NCBI GenBank assembly: GCA_964427005.1
Contig: CAYRTL010000004.1
Location: 1-64,000 of the forward strand
Length of the DNA stretch: 64,000 nt
Reading direction: 5' to 3'
From: JAMXLO01 sp964427005
GTDB taxonomy: Bacteria; Pseudomonadota; Alphaproteobacteria; Acetobacterales; Acetobacteraceae
Made by a program: the position numbers and the translations under genes. Under the pieces are notes generated by a model that worked only from the letters and a program-made list of their open reading frames with translations, searched no databases and was not told the origin of the DNA. The stretch's first letter is position 1. Each line of letters begins with the position of its first letter. This document shows positions 25,878-33,111 of this stretch, piece after piece.

Positions 25878-25961
25878 GCTAGCCTCCACGCCTGCTGATG
25901 CTGGCCACCTTTGCCGACCGTGATAGGCTGCTCTCCAAGCGAGACGAGGAAGCGGCACAAC

Positions 25962-27073
25962 ATGACCATCATCGTCGGATCCGGCGAACATCGCTACGAG
26001 GTCATCGAGAACTGGGGGAAGCTGCCGCCCGGTTGGCGCTACGGCGAGGTCGCCGCTGTGGGTGTGGACAGCAAGGACAACGTCTATGTCTTCGCGCGCA
26101 GTGAACACCCGATGATGGTGTTCGACAGCGAGGGCAATTTCCTGCGCTCCTGGGGCGAAGGTCTGTTCAAGCGTCCTCACGGCGTCCATCTGGCGCCAGA
26201 CGACACGATCTACTGCACGGACGATGGCGACCACACCGTCCGCCGGCTGACGCTGGAAGGCAAACTGTTGCTGGAGATCGGCGTGCCCGGCGAACCGGCG
26301 CCGATGTACGGCGGCGATCCGTTCAATCGCTGCACGCACACCGCGCTGTCGCCAGAGGGCGACATCTATGTCGCCGATGGTTATGGCAACGCGCGCGTCC
26401 ATAAATACTCGCCGAACGGGAAACTGCAGTTCTCCTGGGGCGAGCCGGGCACCGATCCAGGTGCTTTCAACATCGTGCACAACATCTGCTGCGACGAAGA
26501 TGGCTGGGTGTATGTCGCAGATCGCGAAAATCACCGCGTGCAGGTGTTCGACGGCAAAGGACGCTACGAATCGCAGTGGAACAATCTGCACCGGCCGTGC
26601 GGCCTGTGCATGACGCGGGGGAAGAATCCGCTCGCCTATATCGGTGAGAGCGGACCCGGCATGGCGGTGAACGCGAAGTCGCCCGGTATCGGCCCGCGGG
26701 TCAGCANNNNNNNNNNNNNNNNNNNNNNNNNNNNNNNNNNNNNNNNNNNNNNNNNNNNNNNNNNNNNNNNNNNNNNNNNNNNNNNNNNNNNNNNNNNNNN
26801 NNNNNNGGACCCGGCATGGCGGTGAACGCGAAGTCGCCCGGTATCGGCCCGCGGGTCAGCATCGTGACGCACGAGGGAAATCCGATAGCCCGGCTTGGCG
26901 ACGCCACGCGCGAGCGGGCGAGCCAGTTCATCGCGCCGCACGGTGTGGCGATCGACTCACGCGGCAACATCTATGTCGGCGAAGTGTCGCGCACCGCGAT
27001 GCGCAACCGTGGTACGCCGATAGGACCGGATGACGACATCCGATGCATGCAGAAGCTGGTGAAGCTCGCCTGA
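25962..27073 (+). CDS. NHL-repeat beta-propeller protein, split by a false gap
   Basis: A cytoplasmic six-bladed NHL propeller; blades such as 'VAAVGVDSKDNVYVFARSEHPMMVFDSEGNFLRSWG', 'HTALSPEGDIYVADGYGNARVHKYSPNGKLQFSWG' and 'NICCDEDGWVYVADRENHRVQVFDGKG' are clear. The frame runs into the N run at 26706, then resumes in another frame after it. Because the same 55 bases stand on both sides of the N run, removing one copy plus the N (155 bases) gives one uninterrupted gene of about 318 codons ending at the stop 27071-27073. The stop overlaps the Rieske oxygenase start by one base (TGATG), so both are coupled. Peptidyl-alpha-hydroxyglycine lyase-like folds look similar; the activity is unknown. 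Confidence 0.82.
26707..26806. other. Assembly gap (100 N) flanked by identical 55-bp ends
   Basis: Bases 26652-26706 and 26807-26861 are identical over 55 positions. The N run therefore separates two overlapping contig ends and carries no missing sequence. Confidence 0.93.
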
Positions 27074-28305
27074 TGCTGAGCGAAGAACGCAATCGACTGC
27101 TAACCGAGGTTGCGCCAGGCACGCGCATGGGCGCCTTGCTGCGCCGCTATTGGCAGCCGATCGCGGCGGTGGCGGAACTGGACGATGCGCCTACCAAGCC
27201 GGTACGGCTGCTGGGCGAAGACCTCGTGCTGTACAAGGATCTGTCCGGCCAGTACGGGCTGCTGCAACGCCATTGCCCCCATCGCAGCGCCGATTTGAGC
27301 TATGGCATTGTCGAGCCATGCGGCCTGCGTTGCAGCTATCATGGCTGGATGTTCGACGAGACCGGCGCGTGCCGCGAACAGCCGTTCGAGGATATCGACG
27401 CACCGGAGATCCGCTTTCGCGATCAGATACGCATCCGCGCCTATCGCGTTGAGGCTAAAGCGGGGCTGTTATGGGCCTATCTCGGCCCCGATCCGGTTCC
27501 GCTGGTGCCGAACTGGGAGCCGTTCACCTGGGCGAACGGTTTCGTCCAGATCGTGTTCGCAACCGTCCCGTGCAACTGGTTCCAGTGCCAGGAGAACTCG
27601 ATCGATCCGGTTCACTTCGAGTGGATGCACGACAACTGGGGCGCACGGCTGAAAGGCCGCAACGACTACTCGCCGCGTCATCTCAAGCTTGCTTTCGACG
27701 AGTTCGAATACGGCTTTACTTATCGCCGCGTGCGCGCGGATTCAGATGAGAGCAGCGAGTTGTGGACTGTGGGCCGTGTCTGTCTCTGGCCGAATGCGCT
27801 GTTCACCGGCAACCACTTCGAATGGCGCGTGCCGATCGACGACAGAAACACGCTGAGCGTTGGCTGGTTCTTCACGCGGGTGCCGAAGGACCGCGAACCT
27901 TATGTGCAGAACAGCATTCCCTACTGGTATTCGCCGATCATCGACGAGAAGACCGGCCGCTGGATCACCAGCCACATCATGAACCAGGATTTTGTCGGCT
28001 GGGTCGGCCAGGGCGCAATCACCGACCGCAGCCGCGAACATCTCGGCCGTAGCGACCGCGGCATCATCATGATGCGCCAGCGATTCTTCCGCGAACTCGA
28101 TGCGCTGGAGGCCGGTGGTGAGCCAAGGGCGACCGTGCGCGATCCACTGGTGAACCGCTGCATCGAGCTGCCGATCATCGGGCGCAAGCAGTTCATCGAT
28201 GGCCTCAGCCGCGAAGAGGTCGAACGTCGCGAATTCCCGTTCCTTGTCGGACAGCCAGATGCGGTGCGGCGTGCGTATGACGAGGCAATGGGCTTCCAGC
28301 AATGA
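27073..28305 (+). CDS. Rieske non-heme iron oxygenase, large subunit
   Basis: A 410-residue aromatic-ring-hydroxylating-type oxygenase. The Rieske [2Fe-2S] ligands are C68-x-H70 and C87-x2-H90 (CPHRSADL...CSYHGW). The mononuclear iron site is around D178, H181 and H186 (IDPVHFEWMH). It resembles phthalate- or vanillate-type single-component oxygenases (O-demethylases, carbazole type), which take electrons from a separate reductase not seen nearby. The ATG at 27073-27075 overlaps the propeller gene's stop; an upstream ATG at 27043 in the same frame lies inside the propeller gene. Substrate unknown. Confidence 0.9.
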   Translation: MLSEERNRLLTEVAPGTRMGALLRRYWQPIAAVAELDDAPTKPVRLLGEDLVLYKDLSGQYGLLQRHCPHRSADLSYGIVEPCGLRCSYHGWMFDETGACREQPFEDIDAPEIRFRDQIRIRAYRVEAKAGLLWAYLGPDPVPLVPNWEPFTWANGFVQIVFATVPCNWFQCQENSIDPVHFEWMHDNWGARLKGRNDYSPRHLKLAFDEFEYGFTYRRVRADSDESSELWTVGRVCLWPNALFTGNHFEWRVPIDDRNTLSVGWFFTRVPKDREPYVQNSIPYWYSPIIDEKTGRWITSHIMNQDFVGWVGQGAITDRSREHLGRSDRGIIMMRQRFFRELDALEAGGEPRATVRDPLVNRCIELPIIGRKQFIDGLSREEVERREFPFLVGQPDAVRRAYDEAMGFQQ

Positions 28306-28324
28306 CGGCAGGGATTGGCGTCAA

Positions 28325-29473
28325 CTACGCGATGACACCATCCTGTCGCAGCGTGCCGAGCGTGTCGCGGTCATAACCAAGCAGCCGCCCCAATACCTCG
28401 TCGGTGTGCTGTCCTGGCGTCGGCACCGGGCCGGCATGGCCAGGCGTCTTTGACATCTTCACCGTCACGCCAGGCACATACAGTTCGCCCGCGACCGCGT
28501 CTTCCATCTTTACCAACATCTCGCGTTCCCACAGATGCGGGTCCTTCGCTACCTCGGGTATCGTGCGAACCGGCGCAACCGGGACGCCGATCTCCATCAA
28601 TGCCGAGCAGATCGTTTCCACTGTTCGTCCGGCGCACCAGGCTTCCAGTGCCTTGCGCGCATCGCCACCGCCCTGACCGCCCGTAAGCGGTTCGACAGTA
28701 CCACTCGTTCCACCCGAAACCAGTTGCATCAACCGCGCCGCCATCTCCCGTCCGGCCGCGGAAATCACGACCCAGCCATCCTTTGCGCAGTACGGCGGTC
28801 GCCCACCCTCACCACCTTCTTCGCCCGTTGACAGATAGTAGGAAGTCGGAATCTCCACCATGGTCAGCGCCGAATCGAGCAGGCAGACATCGACGAGCTG
28901 CCCCTCACCGGTGCGATCGCGATGGCGCAGCGCCGCCAGTGCACCAATCGTCGCATGCAATGCAGTGTAGCGATCGACCACGGACGAAGCGGTGCCGAGT
29001 GGCTGACCCACTGGCTTGCCGGTGAGTGACATGAGCCCGCTCATAGCCTGCCCAAGCGGATCGAACGCCGGCCGGTCGGTATAGGGCCCGTACTGACCGA
29101 AGCCTGACACCGACACCAGAATGATACCAGGGTTCAGCGCACGCAGCGTGTCATAGTCGAAGCCCATCGCCTTCATCGTGCCGGGCCGGAAATTCTCCAG
29201 CACGATGTCTGCCGTCTTCACCAGGTCGGCAAAGATCTCCTTGCCACGCGGATTGCGCAGATCAAGGCAGATACTCTTCTTGCCGCGATTGTACACGGTG
29301 AAATAGATGCTCTGTCCGCGCACCATTGGCGGATGCTTGCGCGTCTCCTCACCACCAAACCGCTCGATCTTGATCACCTCGGCACCAAGGTCCGACAGGA
29401 TCATCCCCCCACGCGGGCCCGCCTGATACCGCGCCAGTTCCAGTACGCGGACACCTTCGAGACTGAGGCTCAT
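28325..29473 (-). CDS. CaiB/BaiF family CoA-transferase
   Basis: A 382-residue class III CoA-transferase. It begins 'LEGVRVLELARYQAGPRGGMILSDLGAEVIKIE', contains 'LDLRNPRGKEIFADLVKTADIVLENFRPG' and the active-site aspartate block 'GQLVDVCLLDSALTMV'. Such enzymes move CoA between organic acids (carnitine, oxalate, succinate/mesaconate types). The start overlaps the SDR stop as ATGA, so it is the last gene of the thrC-OCD-SDR-CaiB operon. The acid it activates is unknown; amino-acid-derived acids are a reasonable guess from context. Confidence 0.92.
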   Translation of the reverse strand: MSLSLEGVRVLELARYQAGPRGGMILSDLGAEVIKIERFGGEETRKHPPMVRGQSIYFTVYNRGKKSICLDLRNPRGKEIFADLVKTADIVLENFRPGTMKAMGFDYDTLRALNPGIILVSVSGFGQYGPYTDRPAFDPLGQAMSGLMSLTGKPVGQPLGTASSVVDRYTALHATIGALAALRHRDRTGEGQLVDVCLLDSALTMVEIPTSYYLSTGEEGGEGGRPPYCAKDGWVVISAAGREMAARLMQLVSGGTSGTVEPLTGGQGGGDARKALEAWCAGRTVETICSALMEIGVPVAPVRTIPEVAKDPHLWEREMLVKMEDAVAGELYVPGVTVKMSKTPGHAGPVPTPGQHTDEVLGRLLGYDRDTLGTLRQDGVIA

Positions 29474-30279
29474 CGCAGCAACCCTCCATGGATCGGGATC
29501 ACGACACCAGTCACGTAATCGGAGAGATCGGTCACCAGGAACTCCACCACTTTCGCGCAGTCCTCGACAGTGCCGATGCGGCGCAAGGCGATCCGCTCCG
29601 ACTGATCACGGTTGGCTGTTGCGCTACCGGGGATCACCGTGGCCAGGATGCGTCCGGTCCCGATGATGCCTGGCGCGATGCAGTTGGCGGTGATGCCGTA
29701 CGGACCGAGGTCCTGCGCAAGATACTTGGTATAATGCGCGATCGCCGCCTTCGCCGCGCCGTAATGCGCATAACCGCCGTCGATCGAGGACGACAGGCCA
29801 GCCACTGAACTCACGGTCACGATCTTCCCTGATCGCTGTTGCTTCATCATCGGAGCAACCGCTTTGCAGCAATAGACGGTGCCGTAAAGGTTCATGCTGG
29901 TGACCAGATGCAGCAAGGCGGGATCGAGCGTGCTCGCCTTGGTATCCACTGGCCGACCGCGACCGCCGCCGGCATTGGCAACCAGTATGTCCACCCGGCC
30001 CCATTCCGCGACGACGCGCTGCACCATTGAATTGACCGCGGCTTCGTCGCACACGTCGAGTTCGATGCCGATGGCACTGCCTCCAGCCGCTTCGATCTCC
30101 GCGACCGTGCTGTCGGCCGTCATGTCCTTCGCCTCGGCCTCGAATTCCTCGAACGACTTGAGATTCAAGTCGGCGACAGCGACCTTGGCGCCCAGTCCGG
30201 CGATCCGGCGCGCATAGGCTCGTCCCAATCCACGCGCCGCGCCGGTGACGATAGCGACCTTGCCGTCAAGCTTGCCCAT
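29470..30279 (-). CDS. SDR-family NAD(P)-dependent oxidoreductase
   Basis: A 269-residue classical short-chain dehydrogenase. Cofactor motif TGAARGLG begins at residue 12, NAGG near 102, and the catalytic S157-Y173-K177 (VTVSSVAG, YAHYGAAKAA). The C-terminus 'VEFLVTDLSDYVTGVVIPIHGG' is standard. The ATG at 30277-30279 gives the normal N-terminus MGKLDGKVAIVTG; the frame is open further but unsupported. The start lies 14 bases inside the OCD-like gene and the stop overlaps the CaiB start (ATGA). Substrate unknown. Confidence 0.92.
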   Translation of the reverse strand: MGKLDGKVAIVTGAARGLGRAYARRIAGLGAKVAVADLNLKSFEEFEAEAKDMTADSTVAEIEAAGGSAIGIELDVCDEAAVNSMVQRVVAEWGRVDILVANAGGGRGRPVDTKASTLDPALLHLVTSMNLYGTVYCCKAVAPMMKQQRSGKIVTVSSVAGLSSSIDGGYAHYGAAKAAIAHYTKYLAQDLGPYGITANCIAPGIIGTGRILATVIPGSATANRDQSERIALRRIGTVEDCAKVVEFLVTDLSDYVTGVVIPIHGGLLR

Positions 30280-31201
30280 CGGCTTCCCCCTTCGCGTATG
30301 CCAGTGCCGACGCCGCCAGATCTTCCAGTGCGCTGCCCACCGACTTGAACAGCGTGATCTCCTGCGCGTCGCGTCGTCCGGCGGTTTCTCCGCGGCACAG
30401 CGAGAACAGACTGCCCACGATATCTTCACGACGAAGCACGCTATGCGCGATCGGGTCGATCAGATCGCCTGCTTCCGCCAGCGCCGCGTCGGTATCGATG
30501 AACACGCGCGAGCGCCGCACGGCTTCGTCGTCTGCCTCGCGCATGGCGGGCGTGAAGCCGCCGATCAGGTCGAGGTGCGTGCCTGGCCGCAGCCACTCGC
30601 CGCGCACCAACGGTTCGCGTGCCAATGTTGCGCACGACACGATGTCCGCTTGCTGCACCGCCGCGGCAAGATCGGTCACGGCTTCGGCGCCAAGTTGCGC
30701 GGCCAGACGTTGCGCGCCAGCAGGGCGGATGTTCCACACCATCACGCGCTCGATCGGCCGCACGACCCGATAAGCTTCGGCCATCAGTCCGCCGATATGG
30801 CCGGAACCGACGATGAGCAGCGAACGCGCATCCTCTCGCGCGAGGAATGAGCCGGCCAGCGCTGAAGCCGCAGCCGTCCGGCGCCGGGTGATCTCGCTTC
30901 CGTCGATCAGCGCGAGATGCTGTCCCGTCGCGCCATCGCACAGCAGATAGCTCGCCGATACCGCCGGCAGGCCACGCGAACCGTTGCCGGGAAACACCGA
31001 TACAAGCTTCACACCCATGAAGCCGCTCGCGCGCCATGCTGGCATCAGCAGCAGCGCCGCCATGGTGCCATCGGGCTGTGCGATGTCGTGGCGATGCCGC
31101 AGCGGCACTTCGGCACCGGAGATGAACGCATCACGCAGAGCAGGGATGAGCCGACTGAACGGCAATGCCGAGGCGGTCTGCTCGGCATCCAGGATGATCA
31201 T
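30266..31201 (-). CDS. Ornithine cyclodeaminase / mu-crystallin family protein
   Basis: A 311-residue NAD(P)-dependent protein. The cofactor loop is 'LLIVGSGHIGGLMAEAYRVVRP' near residues 128-149, and the N-terminal dimer/substrate lobe has 'MGVKLVSVFPGNGSRGLPAVSASYLLCDGATGQHLALIDGSEIT'. Relatives include ornithine cyclodeaminase, alanine dehydrogenase and delta1-pyrroline-2-carboxylate reductase, which cannot be told apart by eye. The ATG at 31199-31201 overlaps the thrC stop (ATGA). Being coupled to threonine synthase is unusual and suggests a role in amino-acid or keto-acid metabolism. Confidence 0.88.
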   Translation of the reverse strand: MIILDAEQTASALPFSRLIPALRDAFISGAEVPLRHRHDIAQPDGTMAALLLMPAWRASGFMGVKLVSVFPGNGSRGLPAVSASYLLCDGATGQHLALIDGSEITRRRTAAASALAGSFLAREDARSLLIVGSGHIGGLMAEAYRVVRPIERVMVWNIRPAGAQRLAAQLGAEAVTDLAAAVQQADIVSCATLAREPLVRGEWLRPGTHLDLIGGFTPAMREADDEAVRRSRVFIDTDAALAEAGDLIDPIAHSVLRREDIVGSLFSLCRGETAGRRDAQEITLFKSVGSALEDLAASALAYAKGEADGQA

Positions 31202-32598
31202 GCGTTGCGATGCACCAAAGCGCGCACCTGCGCCTCAACGGCCGTAACATCGTTTGGCAGGATCGTGAACTTTTCGGCGCGGTCAAACAGATCAGCGAGA
31301 CGCGGCGGCAAGGCCGGCCGTACACCGCTGGCGCGTTCAACCGCCTCGGGAAACTTCGCGGGATGCGCTGTCGCCATCGCGACAGCCGGCGCACCATGGC
31401 CAGGCAGGTGAGCGCGCGCGGCAGCGATACCGATCGCGGTGTGTGGATCCGCGAGGTAGCCGCTCGCGTTGTACAGCCGCGCGATCTCTGCCTCGGTGCC
31501 GCTGTCATCCAGCCGGAACCCATGAAACACGGTGCGGCAACGATGCCAGGCCTGTTCGGGCACCGGCATTCTGCCGCTGCGACGAAACTCCGCCATCGCC
31601 GCCGATGTGGCGACGCCGTCGCGGTCCAGCAGTTCGAACAGCAGGCGCTCGAAATTGGAACTGATCTGGATGTCCATGCTGGGCGACAGGCTCGGCTCGA
31701 CACTTGCGATGGACATGTCGTTCGAGGCGAGGAAGCGCGCGACGATGTCGTTGCGGTTCGAGCCGACGATGAGTCGCGCGACCGGCAGCCCCATTCGCCT
31801 GGCAGCCCAGGCGGCAAACACGTTGCCGAAATTGCCAGTCGGCACGCTGAATGCCACCTCGCGATCCGGCGCACCCAGAGCCAGAGCCCCAGCCACATAG
31901 TATGGGATCTGTGCCGCGATGCGCGCCCAGTTGATGGAATTCACTGCGGAAAGCTGCATCTCCTGCCGGAACGGCACGTCGGCGAACATCGCCTTCACCA
32001 GGTCCTGGCAGTCGTCGAACGTGCCCTCGATCGCGACGTTGCTGACGTTAGCGGCGTGCACTGTCGTCATCTGCCGCCGCTGCACGTCACTGGTGCGGTT
32101 GTGCGGATGCAGGATGGCGATATCGACGCGGTCGCGGCCGGCGCAAGCCTCGATCGCCGCCGAACCCGTATCGCCCGAGGTGGCGCCGACAATCGTCACA
32201 CGAGCATCGCGCGTCGCCAGAACATGATCGAACAGCCGCCCGAGAAGCTGCAATGCCATGTCCTTGAACGACAGGGTTGGGCCGTGGAACAGCTCCTGTA
32301 CGAACAGGTTCGTCTCGAGCTGGATCAGCGGAACGACGGCCGGATGACCGAAGCCGGCGTAAGCCTCATGGCAAAGCGCGGCAAGTTTCGCAAATGGGAG
32401 GGCATCACCAACGAACGGGTGCATCACCCGCGCGGCGAGCTCGTGGTACGGAAGACCGCGCAATGCGCGCCAGTCGGCTGGCAAGAACTGCGGCCAGGAT
32501 TCGGGCACGTACAGGCCGCCATCCTCGGCCAGGCCGGCCAGCAGCACGCCGGAGAAATCGCGGACAGGGGCCTGACCGCGGGTAGAGATGTAGCGCAT
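31198..32598 (-). CDS. thrC: Threonine synthase
   Basis: PLP enzyme turning O-phosphohomoserine into threonine. The 466-residue product is of the long (E. coli/yeast-like) type: start MRYISTRGQAPVRDFSGVLL, PLP lysine in 'GPTLSFKDMALQLLG', 'IVGATSGDTGSAAIEAC' and 'VPTGNFGNVFAAW'. The ATG at 32596-32598 is the conserved family start; the 12-codon extension is not. It heads an operon with OCD-like, SDR and CaiB genes instead of the usual thrB/hom partners. A repeat element (32623-32658) lies just upstream. Confidence 0.95.
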   Translation of the reverse strand: MRYISTRGQAPVRDFSGVLLAGLAEDGGLYVPESWPQFLPADWRALRGLPYHELAARVMHPFVGDALPFAKLAALCHEAYAGFGHPAVVPLIQLETNLFVQELFHGPTLSFKDMALQLLGRLFDHVLATRDARVTIVGATSGDTGSAAIEACAGRDRVDIAILHPHNRTSDVQRRQMTTVHAANVSNVAIEGTFDDCQDLVKAMFADVPFRQEMQLSAVNSINWARIAAQIPYYVAGALALGAPDREVAFSVPTGNFGNVFAAWAARRMGLPVARLIVGSNRNDIVARFLASNDMSIASVEPSLSPSMDIQISSNFERLLFELLDRDGVATSAAMAEFRRSGRMPVPEQAWHRCRTVFHGFRLDDSGTEAEIARLYNASGYLADPHTAIGIAAARAHLPGHGAPAVAMATAHPAKFPEAVERASGVRPALPPRLADLFDRAEKFTILPNDVTAVEAQVRALVHRNA

Positions 32599-32622
32599 AG
32601 GGAGGACAGTAATGCACCGGCA

Positions 32623-32658
32623 CCCCCTCCCCAACCCTCCCCCGCTGGGCGGGAGAGG
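32623..32658. repeat. CCCTCCCCCGCTG-type intergenic repeat, single arm
   Basis: 36 bases matching 34 of 36 positions of the left arm of the inverted repeat at 53801-53836 in the liv operon. It lies between thrC and the lipoprotein gene. A dispersed GC-rich element of unknown role. Confidence 0.75.
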
Positions 32659-32664
32659 AAGTTG

Positions 32665-33048
32665 TTACGAGCGCTTGGTCACCGTGAAATGCAGCCCGCA
32701 ATTGCCGTTTGTCACATCGCCTTCGATTTTGGGGCCGGCTTGCTTTCCAACCAGTGTGATGCGTTCGGCGCCGCCGGTGATGGTGCCGTCGGGCGCAATC
32801 GTCGCGTCAACCCAGGTGTTCCGATCCCAACGGAACTGGAAGGTGTTGCCGATCACCTCGAGGCGCACGAGGCCCGGATGCGGACAGGCACGGCTATCGG
32901 CCTGAAACCTGGTGCTGGTGCCGCGATACTCGCCATCGACGGTCTCGGGCGGTTTGGGCGGCGGCTCGGGCGGCGGGGGAGGCTTGGCGGCGCAGGCTCC
33001 GAGTAGGACGCAGCAGGCCGCGAACGCGGCCGCACGATTGGTCTGCAT
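32665..33048 (-). CDS. Small hypothetical lipoprotein
   Basis: 127 residues. A lipoprotein signal ends in CVLLGAC (lipid-modified Cys19), followed by a proline-rich spacer (residues 23-34) and a compact beta-rich domain of about 85 residues with two more cysteines ('DSRACPHPG', 'NGNCGLHFTVTK') that may pair. The pattern 'GEYRGTSTRFQ...FQFRW' suggests a small beta-barrel such as a lipocalin-like fold (inference). No function known. It is followed by the thrC operon and preceded by the giant Hint-protein gene, all on the same strand. Confidence 0.7.
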   Translation of the reverse strand: MQTNRAAAFAACCVLLGACAAKPPPPPEPPPKPPETVDGEYRGTSTRFQADSRACPHPGLVRLEVIGNTFQFRWDRNTWVDATIAPDGTITGGAERITLVGKQAGPKIEGDVTNGNCGLHFTVTKRS

Positions 33049-33111
33049 GGATCTCCCGACGAAGCGCGAACTCGGTCCCTCATGCGGGGCGCAAACCGAT
33101 TTGGCAAGTCG

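Noticed and set aside
25446..26591. A 381-codon minus-strand frame opposite the secreted protein and NHL propeller
   Set aside because: It lacks any recognisable domain, and the plus strand has a signal peptide and regular NHL blades. GC-rich DNA gives long antisense frames.
31210..33006. A 598-codon plus-strand frame opposite thrC and the lipoprotein gene
   Set aside because: Arg/His-rich without domains; thrC motifs on the other strand are conclusive.
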